A stretch of DNA of 64,000 nt, taken from the IMG/VR virus record IMGVR_UViG_3300031857_000037, positions 59,865-123,864 of that record; one strand, written 5' to 3'. Of the stretch, positions 6,533-13,682 are shown piece after piece (the stretch's first letter is position 1; each line of letters starts with the position of its first letter). The position numbers were made by a program, and so were the translations under genes. This DNA comes from a virus. The notes under the pieces were generated by a model. It worked only from the letters and a program-made list of their open reading frames with translations. It ran no database searches and was not told the origin of the DNA.

Positions 6533-7038
6533 TGAAAGAAGTTGTAAGACATTCTTACAAAGATGGAGAAATCTCTGAGACTCGTACTCTGAGGTTTCTC
6601 CCGTTTTATTATAACCAAGAGATTGCGGAGTCAATGATGATGATTATTCGCAATCATCTGACTCCAGATCTTCTCACTAAAAAATATCGGGAAGAAAATG
6701 TAAAGAACCCGATGTATGGTCATTGTTACCATTCAACTCAGGCCCTATTCTATCTCTTGGATCCTCATGATTTGATTCCAATGAGCGGGATAGATTACAG
6801 AGGTGATACACATTGGTGGTTGTATGATGACCGAGGAGTTACCTACGACACCACAGCTGATCAGTATTACTCTGTGGGTCAAGTTCCGCCCTACGATGTA
6901 GGTAAGAGAACACAATGGTATGGTTGGAAACAACGACCACACCAAAGATCACTGGACTTAATTATGCGAGTCCTTTATGCTTGTAACATTGAGTATTGTT
7001 ACGAAACCCTCAAACCTCAGACAGGGCCCTTGACATAG
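6532..7038 (+). CDS. Papain/transglutaminase-like protein (168 aa)
   Basis: The order Cys65 (YGHCYHSTQALFYLL), His94 (GDTHWWLYDD) and Asp106 (VTYDTTADQY) matches the Cys-His-Asp triad of the papain/transglutaminase superfamily: a helix-starting Cys, then strand-borne His and Asp. Such folds act as peptidases, deamidases or amide crosslinkers. No signal peptide is present, so it would act in the cytoplasm. Fold and activity are inferred from this spacing alone. It is co-transcribed with the 48-aa acidic gene. Confidence 0.7.
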   Translation: MKEVVRHSYKDGEISETRTLRFLPFYYNQEIAESMMMIIRNHLTPDLLTKKYREENVKNPMYGHCYHSTQALFYLLDPHDLIPMSGIDYRGDTHWWLYDDRGVTYDTTADQYYSVGQVPPYDVGKRTQWYGWKQRPHQRSLDLIMRVLYACNIEYCYETLKPQTGPLT

Positions 7039-7058
7039 TTCTTTGTCTGATGTATTCT
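7030..7058 (+). promoter_or_regulatory. Sigma70-like promoter TTGACA-N17-TATTCT
   Basis: A perfect TTGACA (7030-7035) is followed at 17 bp by TATTCT (7053-7058), continuing GGCCTCATGAGA, a variant of the cassette leader. It overlaps the end of the upstream gene. The ATG of the ParB-like gene is about 70 bases downstream, behind an A/C-rich leader. Confidence 0.85.
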
Positions 7059-7128
7059 GGCCTCATGAGATAAATGCCTCTGGCAAACAAAATCTCATCA
7101 CCAACTGCTCTTAGCAAAAACAAACACT

Positions 7129-8217
7129 ATGAAAAAACGCATTATTTTTGGCAAGGAAATTGACCTTGCTGAGTACGAAAAGAATTGGTCTAAAGAAGAG
7201 ATTGAATCCAAGTTTAATGGAGAGTTTGTAGACTTCAGCTTCATTAACTTGGCTAAGAAAAACCCAGATGATCCTGAGTTTGCCAATGCTGGTGTTAGGT
7301 GTGAACAGAACTCTAACAATAGTGTTCTTGACATGCAAGTTTCATACCAACTCCGAGGTTGGGACACTAAGGATCTCCCCCCAGTTGTCCGAGTTACTGA
7401 CAACGAGTTTGAGGATGGCCGTACTCGGGCTCTTGCAGCTATGGCTGAGAACGAACCTTTCCTTCCTGTTGTTCGTATCCGACCAAAAGAGAACACCAAA
7501 GCTTGCTCTTTTGCTAACGGACTTCTGCTGAACAACTTTCCTCCCCGTCGCAAAGTAGTCCAAGAAGACTTCATTGTTGCTGGTGCTGAATTGGTTCGGA
7601 TTGGTGAACTTCAACGAGACATCACTGCGATTGAAGACTGGCTCATCAAGATGTGCAAAATTGATGAGGTTTATCCTAACAATGCTGGTGGTGCATTTAC
7701 GAAGATTGTCAACGCAATCTATAACCGCACCGAGAATGGTGGTGATCCTATTGTTCGCAAGATGGATCGTGAAGAATGGTTGAAGTGGTTGTCTACTTCT
7801 CCCGACATGAAAGATGAGTCGGGCAATCGTATTGATCCCTTTGTGCAACTGGATCATGACCCAGATTTTGTTCTCTATGATGCTCCGAGTTCCACCAACG
7901 AAGCACGACTTCTGAGGAAACTTCTTGAGAATGGTTCTAAGGGTCGTCACACTTACATTGTGTTGTATTCTGCAAAAGAAAACACTCATGAGGTTCTGAA
8001 ACTGGGCTTTAAGTCTTTTGTTACCACTACCGAAACCCAACATTCTTCTATCATTCGGTATTCTCAGGCATCCATTGGTCTTGATGGTATTGATCTGACT
8101 AAGATGCCTAATGAAAAGATGTTCACTTTCTTGGGTGTTGTTCCTATCCTGTTTGATGGGAATGGTCACGAAGCTGCTTTTAAAGCTCATCGTATCCTTC
8201 CTATTGATAAGTTCTGA
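7129..8217 (+). CDS. ParB-like (ParB/sulfiredoxin fold) protein (362 aa)
   Basis: Residues about 68-118 read LRGWDTKDLPPVVRV, then EDGRTRALAA, then FLPVVRIRP. This resembles the ParB N-terminal fold, with its phosphate-binding DGRTR loop. ParB folds bind CTP or act as nucleases or adaptors. The remaining 240 residues (long helical segment, then a C-terminal domain with NTHEVLKLGFKSFVT) are not recognised, and no helix-turn-helix is obvious. It has its own promoter and sits before an SF2 helicase with a twin promoter, which suggests joint work on DNA, such as replication control or defence/counter-defence. This is inference. Confidence 0.7.
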   Translation: MKKRIIFGKEIDLAEYEKNWSKEEIESKFNGEFVDFSFINLAKKNPDDPEFANAGVRCEQNSNNSVLDMQVSYQLRGWDTKDLPPVVRVTDNEFEDGRTRALAAMAENEPFLPVVRIRPKENTKACSFANGLLLNNFPPRRKVVQEDFIVAGAELVRIGELQRDITAIEDWLIKMCKIDEVYPNNAGGAFTKIVNAIYNRTENGGDPIVRKMDREEWLKWLSTSPDMKDESGNRIDPFVQLDHDPDFVLYDAPSSTNEARLLRKLLENGSKGRHTYIVLYSAKENTHEVLKLGFKSFVTTTETQHSSIIRYSQASIGLDGIDLTKMPNEKMFTFLGVVPILFDGNGHEAAFKAHRILPIDKF

Positions 8218-8246
8218 CCCATAAGGATCTCTGATCAATGGCCCCA

Positions 8247-8275
8247 TTGCCCTGCGCCGGGTGATGGGGTATTCT
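8247..8275 (+). promoter_or_regulatory. Sigma70-like promoter TTGCCC-N17-TATTCT
   Basis: TTGCCC (8247-8252) and TATTCT (8270-8275) are 17 bp apart, and the sequence continues AGCTGTATTGA. The 16-mer ATAAGGATCTCTGATC is at 8221-8236, as before the promoter at 6334. Transcription would start near 8282, making the ATG at 8298 the better helicase start than the TTG at 8283. Confidence 0.7.
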
Positions 8276-8297
8276 AGCTGTATTGAAACGCAATTTG

Positions 8298-9521
8298 ATG
8301 ATTCTTCGTCCCCACCAACAACGCGCAGTTGAGTTAATGCAACTGCATAAACTTGGTCAAATGGTGATGCCTACTGGTGCCGGTAAAACACCTACAATGA
8401 GTTTTGATTGTATGCGTCAGTTTGAGTCTGAAACTCCTCAAACGATTGTTATTGTTGCACCTCGCATTTTGCTTGCAGAACAACTCTGTTCCGAGTTTCT
8501 GGAGTTTATCACCAATGCAAGTGTGATGCACGTTCACAGTGGTGAAACTCATCACTTTTCGACTACCAAACCTCAAGAGATTGTTGACTGGTGGGTGAAC
8601 ACTCGTGGCCATAAACTGATCTTCACGACCTACAATTCTCTGGAGCGACTACAACAATCTCGCATCAAGGTTGATACCATTTATTTTGACGAAGCTCACA
8701 ACTCCGTCAAACGTAACTTCTTCCCTGCAACTGAATACTTCAGTCAAGAAGCCGACCGTTGTTACTTCTTCACTGCGACTCCCAAACATTCTCTCGCAGT
8801 CGGTAAGCCTGGGATGAATGATGTAGATGTTTATGGTCAGGTCATTTGTAATGTTCCTGCACCTGAACTTGTGCAAGGTGGTTACATTCTCCCTCCGAAA
8901 GTGATTGCAAAACAACTTCCAATGGTGAAGTCTGGTAAGATTCCTGCGGATCGTGATTGTGAGAATCTGATTGAGACTCTGGATGAATGTGGTAAGGGCA
9001 AAGTGTTGATCTGTGCGAAAGCTACTAAACAGATCTCTGCACTGATGTCTGAGACTGATTTCATCCAACAGTTGCAAGATCGTGGATTCTCTTACCTCTA
9101 CATCACCGCAAAGACTGGTGCAATTATTGATGGTAAGAAGGTGAATCGTGAGGTGTTCTTTGAGACCCTAAGTGCATGGGGTAAGGATGACTCTAAGAAG
9201 TTCGTTGTGTTGCATCACTCCATCCTCTCTGAGGGTATCAACGTCTCTGGACTTGAGGGTGTCATCTTTATGCGTTCGATGGACTACATTGGTATCTCCC
9301 AAACCATCGGCCGTGTGATTCGGATGCACCACAATGATGCAGCTCGCATCCGTAGTGGTGAACTGGTTCCTGGTGATGTCAACAACTACACCAAATCTTT
9401 CGGTCTAGTTGTTGTTCCCGTCTTCAACAAAGTTGGGATCTCTACTCACCAGAAGATCCAAGCTGTGGTCGATACTATCTTCCAACAAGGTCAACCTGCA
9501 ATCTCGGTGGTACGCAAGTGA
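8298..9521 (+). CDS. SF2 DEAD/DEAH-type helicase (407 aa)
   Basis: Motif I is MPTGAGKT at about residues 24-31, motif II is DEAH at 131-134 (YFDEAHNSV), motif III is TATP at 159-162, and motif VI is QTIGRVIRMH from about 335. This is a complete two-domain SF2 ATPase with little before motif I, like the cores of UvsW or type III restriction helicases. It should translocate on or unwind DNA or RNA with ATP. I chose ATG 8298; TTG 8283 lies at the likely transcript start. It sits between a ParB-like protein and an unknown protein whose start overlaps its stop. Confidence 0.9.
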   Translation: MILRPHQQRAVELMQLHKLGQMVMPTGAGKTPTMSFDCMRQFESETPQTIVIVAPRILLAEQLCSEFLEFITNASVMHVHSGETHHFSTTKPQEIVDWWVNTRGHKLIFTTYNSLERLQQSRIKVDTIYFDEAHNSVKRNFFPATEYFSQEADRCYFFTATPKHSLAVGKPGMNDVDVYGQVICNVPAPELVQGGYILPPKVIAKQLPMVKSGKIPADRDCENLIETLDECGKGKVLICAKATKQISALMSETDFIQQLQDRGFSYLYITAKTGAIIDGKKVNREVFFETLSAWGKDDSKKFVVLHHSILSEGINVSGLEGVIFMRSMDYIGISQTIGRVIRMHHNDAARIRSGELVPGDVNNYTKSFGLVVVPVFNKVGISTHQKIQAVVDTIFQQGQPAISVVRK

Positions 9522-10072
9522 TGGAAAAGTGGGAAGTCTACGCTGAAGGCACCTTCAACAACATGAGGGCCAATGCACACAACTGGGCCCGATCTTTTGA
9601 TGACAAACGAAAGATCTCCCGTGATTTTTACTACGGGGTTTTTGATGCAGGTAATCCAAATCCTACGAACCTGATTAGTGAGAAAGCTCTGGAGAATCAA
9701 CTCTCCAAACAGTACAGGCTAAATACTCTGGATCACTACCATTCCCCGCAATTTGTGGGTCGGATGATTATGTCGAACCAGGAAAAGTATCTAGGGGATT
9801 ACGAGGAGTTCAAGAAGATCTTTTTGGTCTGCACACAACAAATTGTTGTGACCAAGAAAGAGAATGAATCTCTGTCATTCTTGACTGCACCTGATAAGGA
9901 AGATTACAAGGTTCTTGTACCTACCAACCTCAAGTACAACCATCTTGGTATCAATTTGTATCAGAGGCAAGAGGGTAAAGTTAGGTGGAAAAACTCTGAT
10001 CCGATTGACTCTAACATCTTGGAAGTTCCTGAAGATCTGTTAGAATACGAGAAAAGATATTTGATCGGCTAA
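9521..10072 (+). CDS. Hypothetical protein coupled to the helicase (183 aa)
   Basis: The ATG at 9521 overlaps the helicase stop; a GTG at 9518 is in frame. The N-terminus reads MEKWEVYAEGTFNNMRANAH, followed by a charged helical region and a mixed C-terminal half. No domain is recognised. The tight coupling says it is made with the helicase, so a partner or cofactor role is likely (inference). Confidence 0.75.
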   Translation: MEKWEVYAEGTFNNMRANAHNWARSFDDKRKISRDFYYGVFDAGNPNPTNLISEKALENQLSKQYRLNTLDHYHSPQFVGRMIMSNQEKYLGDYEEFKKIFLVCTQQIVVTKKENESLSFLTAPDKEDYKVLVPTNLKYNHLGINLYQRQEGKVRWKNSDPIDSNILEVPEDLLEYEKRYLIG

Positions 10073-10100
10073 CTACATACTGTATCTGGATAAATCTTAA

Positions 10101-11144
10101 ATGAAAACAAAATCACTAGAAAATTATAACTCAAGTGTTGGACTTGAAGTTTATGACATTGATTGGAATTGTGAAGAAGAACTATTGGAACTCGGTAGGC
10201 TATGTGCATCTGAGTGTGTTGTTTTCCTGAATGAAAATATCTCCACTGAGAATCTATTTGATGTGATGAGTAAGTGGGGAGATCCAAGTCGAGCTTTCAC
10301 CCATGAGTATATCTGTGACAAGAAACTCACAGGTCGTCACTGGAGAGAGATCCTTGCTAACCTAGGTTACATTAGTAATGCAGCTGGTAACTATTTGAGT
10401 CAAGCAGTTGCCTATGTCAGTTACAAACAGGAAGACAAAGGCCGTCCAGCTGGAATGTTCCAGAATGGGGAACTAAATTGGCACAGCGATCAGTGTGCAT
10501 TTGAGGATGCACAGAGAGTTATTGGTCTTAAGAGTGTCAGTGATTCTGAGAACAGTCAAACGCAGTTCCTATGTACTCATGACGCTTATGAATCTCTGAG
10601 TTCAGAGATGAAAAGTATGATCAAAGAACTTGTGGTAAAACATAAGTGGATTGACAATGAAATGGCTCCTGTTCTCAACGATGTTCAGTCATCTTTGCTC
10701 CGTTACAACATGGTTCCCCTTGACGGAATGGAGACCTCCCTTTACACTGAGACTGCATCTGGCCTATCTGGAATGAAGATTCCAAGTTGTTCTTTTGATG
10801 GATTTGTTGGACTCTCCAGAGAAGAAAGTAATAAGATCCTGAATGAAATTAAAAAGGTAGTCTTTCAGGACAAATATGTGTACACACAAAACTGGAAAGA
10901 TGGCCAAGTAGTTTTCATGGATCAGGAGATTACTCTACACAAGAGACCAACAAACATCCAAGCCGGAAATAAACGAACAATGGCTAGATCAATCTTTTAT
11001 GTCAACAAACTGTTCGACACAGAAAAAGCTCAAAGGGTTACAACAGTCAAACACAACGGTTCTGTCTACAGTATAGAAGATTTTGTGAAACTTGTTGATG
11101 AAGACCGAAAGAAAAACTACGAGAAAAAGTATCAACCTGCATGA
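10101..11144 (+). CDS. TauD/TfdA-type 2-oxoglutarate/Fe(II) dioxygenase (347 aa)
   Basis: Iron ligands are visible: H128-x-D130 (LNWHSDQ) and a distal His at 280 (ITLHKRP), with Arg296 (MARS) placed to bind 2-oxoglutarate. N-terminal VVFLNENIS and FDVMSKWGDP are typical of the family. Such enzymes hydroxylate small molecules such as sulfonates, amino acids or carnitine-like compounds. The substrate cannot be told. Cyanophages often carry 2OG oxygenases. It overlaps the next gene as ATGATG. A weak GATAAATC lies before the start. Confidence 0.88.
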   Translation: MKTKSLENYNSSVGLEVYDIDWNCEEELLELGRLCASECVVFLNENISTENLFDVMSKWGDPSRAFTHEYICDKKLTGRHWREILANLGYISNAAGNYLSQAVAYVSYKQEDKGRPAGMFQNGELNWHSDQCAFEDAQRVIGLKSVSDSENSQTQFLCTHDAYESLSSEMKSMIKELVVKHKWIDNEMAPVLNDVQSSLLRYNMVPLDGMETSLYTETASGLSGMKIPSCSFDGFVGLSREESNKILNEIKKVVFQDKYVYTQNWKDGQVVFMDQEITLHKRPTNIQAGNKRTMARSIFYVNKLFDTEKAQRVTTVKHNGSVYSIEDFVKLVDEDRKKNYEKKYQPA

Positions 11145-11530
11145 TGTTTCCCAACACAAGTATCCTGGATCCAGACAATGGCCCAACAGGATTTGCTACT
11201 GATGACTTCCAATTTGCTGCTATCCCGTTCGGCAAAAAGTATATGATCATTGCAAATGGTCAACAACTTGAAGTAGTCAAGACCCGACAACTTGCTGAGA
11301 TTCGGCTTGAACAATTAAAAAACTCGCATCGGAAACTCAAGAAGGGTACTAAGACTCCTGTGCAACCAAAATCGCAAAAAAAGGCGAAAACGCCTAGTGG
11401 CCAACAGGGATCTCAGGGGACAAAACCCAAGGCCACCAAGGGTTCCCCCACAAAACCAAAATCCAAGAGTGTGACAGTCAAGAAACCGTACACTCTTCAT
11501 CCAAATCCGCTCCTTGACGCATTAAGTTAG
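11141..11530 (+). CDS. Hypothetical protein with basic low-complexity tail (129 aa)
   Basis: The start is ATG 11141 (or 11144), overlapping the dioxygenase stop. Residues 1-70 form a compact domain (DDFQFAAIPFGKKYMIIANG). Residues 75-115 are a Lys/Pro/Gly/Ser/Gln tail with repeated KPK and KSK steps, probably disordered and nucleic-acid binding. Function unknown. Confidence 0.7.
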   Translation: MMFPNTSILDPDNGPTGFATDDFQFAAIPFGKKYMIIANGQQLEVVKTRQLAEIRLEQLKNSHRKLKKGTKTPVQPKSQKKAKTPSGQQGSQGTKPKATKGSPTKPKSKSVTVKKPYTLHPNPLLDALS

Positions 11531-11540
11531 CCATGTTGGT
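11523..11540 (+). promoter_or_regulatory. Decayed cassette leader
   Basis: AAGTTAGCCATGTTGG matches the cassette leader (CTTAGCCATGTTGAG) but lacks the hairpin, a good -10 box and the GAGAGG ribosome site. It overlaps the end of the upstream gene and lies just before the next start. It looks like a remnant of a cassette, or an incoming one. Confidence 0.5.
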
Positions 11541-11547
11541 AAAGACT

Positions 11548-11760
11548 ATGACTACGAAAACAAAACGGGTTTCCGTTGTACCACTGTCCAGTAAAGCTAA
11601 GAACCGATTCCATAATGTTATGGATCAGTTCCACATGTGTACTGTAGAACAGGAAAAGACGATTGATGGTGTACCTCACTTGTTCCTAGTTTCTATGAAC
11701 AAAATGTACTGTTTCTGGGTTCCTGTCAAGGGTAACGAACACTGGAAAATTGAACGGTGA
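11548..11760 (+). CDS. Conserved cyanophage hypothetical protein (70 aa)
   Basis: I chose ATG 11548 (MTTKTKRVSVVPLSSKAKNR), because the ATG at 11533 lies inside the cassette-like leader. The basic N-terminus followed by VEQEKTIDGVPHLFLVSMN and a WKIER end recalls a small protein conserved in cyanophages. Function unknown. The stop overlaps the GTG start of the next gene. Confidence 0.75.
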   Translation: MTTKTKRVSVVPLSSKAKNRFHNVMDQFHMCTVEQEKTIDGVPHLFLVSMNKMYCFWVPVKGNEHWKIER

Positions 11761-12041
11761 CGGTAGAACTATTCCATAAAGCCCCAGAGGGTTATCATTA
11801 TGAACAACAAAAGGATTTCAAGAGGAACACTACTGCTATTTGGTTGCATCACCATCAGCGGTACGACTATAATCTTGGGAAACCAGTTAAAACCATCTGG
11901 GGATTCTACAACACCAAAACCAGGCAATTCCACGCCCCAGTTAATAGCCAGACAGTGGGTAATGTAGTTGACATTGAAGAGACAACACCTTATACTGCAA
12001 TGCCTATCAAACAAACTCCCCTTGAGGCTGCATTTGGATGA
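11757..12041 (+). CDS. Conserved cyanophage hypothetical protein (94 aa)
   Basis: The GTG start overlaps the upstream TGA. Features are PEGYHYEQQKDFKRNTTAIW, TIWGFYNTKT and a C-terminal TPLEAAFG. I recall this arrangement from conserved cyanophage genes without function. It is probably a small beta domain. It overlaps the next gene by ATGA. Confidence 0.75.
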   Translation: MTVELFHKAPEGYHYEQQKDFKRNTTAIWLHHHQRYDYNLGKPVKTIWGFYNTKTRQFHAPVNSQTVGNVVDIEETTPYTAMPIKQTPLEAAFG

Positions 12042-12214
12042 TTAAAAATCAAAGAGAACTTATCAAGTATTTGGAAAACTACCACGAGTCAAGGTGTTCT
12101 GACCTTGCAGAAGCTGGCAGGAAAAAAGATGCACAATCCATCTACTATGAGATCGTAGTAGATGAACAAGACCCCAAAGATTACCTATTTGTTTCACTCC
12201 ACCGCGCACGATGA
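12038..12214 (+). CDS. Hypothetical helical protein (58 aa)
   Basis: It starts in an ATGA overlap and ends in another. Basic N-terminus, helical middle (DLAEAGRKKDAQSIYYEIV), acidic turn (DEQDPKD). No domain recognised. Confidence 0.7.
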   Translation: MIKNQRELIKYLENYHESRCSDLAEAGRKKDAQSIYYEIVVDEQDPKDYLFVSLHRAR

Positions 12215-12594
12215 AGTATAAAGTAGACTGGACTTCTCCCCGTCAGGGCATCCAATCAACCACTGTTGATGCTCTTGGTCCTATGCAGGCTGAAGAACAA
12301 GTCAACTCCATGTATGCACATGTTGAGGGATTTAGGTCATTCTGTGTTAGTCCTGTTTTCGATAAAAAAGAATACTCAGAACCACAACAATCTTATAGTT
12401 CTAGTTCTGAAAGTTCTGGAGGATCTGATGACTTTAGCACTATAGTTGGTGGAGGAGCTGTTGCTGCGGGATTCTTCATTGCACTTTTTGGATTGTTCAC
12501 ACTTCCCACTGGTATTGTTGCTATGGTGATCGGTGGAGCTGTGGGTTGGATTGGTTGGAAAGTGGCCTGCTGGTTGAGTGATCGAGGCTGGTGA
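12211..12594 (+). CDS. Predicted membrane protein with Ser-rich linker (127 aa)
   Basis: Residues 1-55 are soluble (KYKVDWTSPRQGIQSTTVDA). A Ser/Gly linker (about 58-75, SYSSSSESSGGSDDF) leads to a Gly/Ala-rich hydrophobic stretch at about 79-118 that can form two membrane helices. The soluble part would sit on one side as a tethered domain. No family recognised; a host-membrane role is likely. It overlaps the next gene. Confidence 0.72.
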   Translation: MKYKVDWTSPRQGIQSTTVDALGPMQAEEQVNSMYAHVEGFRSFCVSPVFDKKEYSEPQQSYSSSSESSGGSDDFSTIVGGGAVAAGFFIALFGLFTLPTGIVAMVIGGAVGWIGWKVACWLSDRGW

Positions 12595-12974
12595 TGGATT
12601 ATTTGACTCCAACTCATCAAGAGATTCTCGATGTGTTGAATCAATCTGGTGTTACGGTAATTGTCAACAATCACAAGGTCTGTGAGAGTAGAAAATACGA
12701 TGGCATGGTGTTGACAAGAAAAGATCCCAACAATCGGTCGGGTAGGACACAATTAGTCTTGTGTGAGGATGTTGTCCAACAAAACTATCCTGATTGGCAA
12801 GGTGAAATGAGTCGTACCATAGCTCATGAGTCAGTTCATGTAGCACAAGTCTGCAAAGTTCCCAATGGGTATTTCTATCCATTAGGATTCAAAAATGATG
12901 TTGAGAAAGAGGCTTTTGCAATTCAGGATCAACCGAGAGAGGTTCTTCGTATTCTGAAAAAGTATTGTCTCTGA
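12594..12974 (+). CDS. Zincin-like protein with HExxH motif (126 aa)
   Basis: The motif HESVH at residues 78-82 (RTIAHESVHVAQVC), followed by an acidic helix (VEKEAFAI, about 103-110), matches the zinc site and third ligand of gluzincin-type metallopeptidases. The protein is small, like minimal zincins. It may cut a host protein or have lost activity. The start is ATG 12594; GTG 12591 is in frame. It is coupled to the membrane protein upstream. Confidence 0.7.
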   Translation: MDYLTPTHQEILDVLNQSGVTVIVNNHKVCESRKYDGMVLTRKDPNNRSGRTQLVLCEDVVQQNYPDWQGEMSRTIAHESVHVAQVCKVPNGYFYPLGFKNDVEKEAFAIQDQPREVLRILKKYCL

Positions 12975-12975
12975 C

Positions 12976-13004
12976 TTGACAAATTCAAACAAAACATCTA
13001 CACT
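12976..13004 (+). promoter_or_regulatory. Sigma70-like promoter TTGACA-N17-TACACT
   Basis: TTGACA (12976-12981) and TACACT (12999-13004) are 17 bp apart, directly after the zincin stop. The leader to ATG 13028 is A/C-rich (TTTACAAACAACA) with no Shine-Dalgarno site. Confidence 0.75.
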
Positions 13005-13027
13005 AAAAGAGTAATTTACAAACAACA

Positions 13028-13261
13028 ATGAAGTATCTTTATCTGGTTGATTATTGGGTTCCTTTTCCTTCTTCTGAGTATGGTGGCGTTGTAAGTGTCA
13101 TCGCAGAAAATGACAATGAGTGTCACGATGTTCTCCTAGATTGGCGGGATGAGTATGAGAATACTCACGATTCTCGAATCATGGAACGTGTGGTAAATGC
13201 ACACAAGTTTGCTCTTGTTGATGAGGAAACATCTCGTGTCGTTGATAGTTTTACAACCTGA
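13028..13261 (+). CDS. Conserved cyanophage hypothetical protein (77 aa)
   Basis: It begins MKYLYLVDYWVPFPSSEYGG and ends SRVVDSFTT, a pattern I recall from short conserved cyanophage proteins of unknown function. Probably a small alpha/beta domain. It has its own TTGACA promoter, and its stop overlaps the next ATG. Confidence 0.8.
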   Translation: MKYLYLVDYWVPFPSSEYGGVVSVIAENDNECHDVLLDWRDEYENTHDSRIMERVVNAHKFALVDEETSRVVDSFTT

Positions 13262-13434
13262 TGAACTTCAGCGGTCACGAGTGTAGTCTGCTTCATAAAG
13301 CTCTGAGGTACTACCAAATTAACAAAACAATTACAGATAGTAAAGAATACTGGGAATGTGACTTTATCTTGAGAAAGTTGCAACCACATGTTGAGATCAA
13401 TGGAATAGAACCGATGTTCAGAACCGATACATAA
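13261..13434 (+). CDS. Hypothetical protein (57 aa)
   Basis: It starts on the A of the upstream stop. Mixed composition with two cysteines and a HEC pair near the N-terminus. No domain recognised. Confidence 0.65.
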   Translation: MNFSGHECSLLHKALRYYQINKTITDSKEYWECDFILRKLQPHVEINGIEPMFRTDT

Positions 13435-13453
13435 ATTAGAGTTTAATGATACA

Positions 13454-13633
13454 ATGATTGATCCTAACTTTAATGATCCAGAGAAACTTCATAGACTTCA
13501 TGCACAAAAATTAGAAGCAATGAAAACTCTGATGAATGAAATTGTAGCTAATCCTGAAAGTGTAAAAGTAAGTGATATGCAAAAAGTAATAAACTTTTTA
13601 GATCAATCTTCAGACAGTGTGACAGATCAATAA
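13454..13633 (+). CDS. Hypothetical helical protein (59 aa)
   Basis: I chose the ATG at 13454; the ATG at 13446 stops at once. The protein is almost all helix (KLHRLHAQKLEAMKTLMNEI) with an acidic C-terminus. Its stop codon lies in the loop of a perfect hairpin, so the end of the gene is part of the downstream regulatory structure. Confidence 0.65.
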   Translation: MIDPNFNDPEKLHRLHAQKLEAMKTLMNEIVANPESVKVSDMQKVINFLDQSSDSVTDQ

Positions 13634-13640
13634 CTGTCAC
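13619..13640 (+). promoter_or_regulatory. Hairpin around a stop codon
   Basis: GTGACAG (13619-13625) pairs perfectly with CTGTCAC (13634-13640) over an 8-nt loop that contains the TAA of the upstream gene. It resembles the GTGACAG stems of the cassette family. Confidence 0.6.
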
Positions 13641-13667
13641 AGGGGCTCTTCACAGGGCCCTTTTTTC
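13641..13667 (+). terminator. Rho-independent terminator-like stem with T run
   Basis: An imperfect AGGGGC/GCCCT stem is followed directly by six T (13661-13666). A -10-like TATTAT sits at 13671-13676, so termination and new initiation are packed together. Confidence 0.55.
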
Positions 13668-13670
13668 GTG

Positions 13671-13682
13671 TATTATGGCTAT
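13671..13682 (+). promoter_or_regulatory. Extended -10 promoter TGTATTATGGC
   Basis: TATTAT (13671-13676) preceded by TG and followed by GGCTATATGA resembles the promoters with TATTCTGGCC. No -35 box is visible because the terminator occupies that place. Confidence 0.45.
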
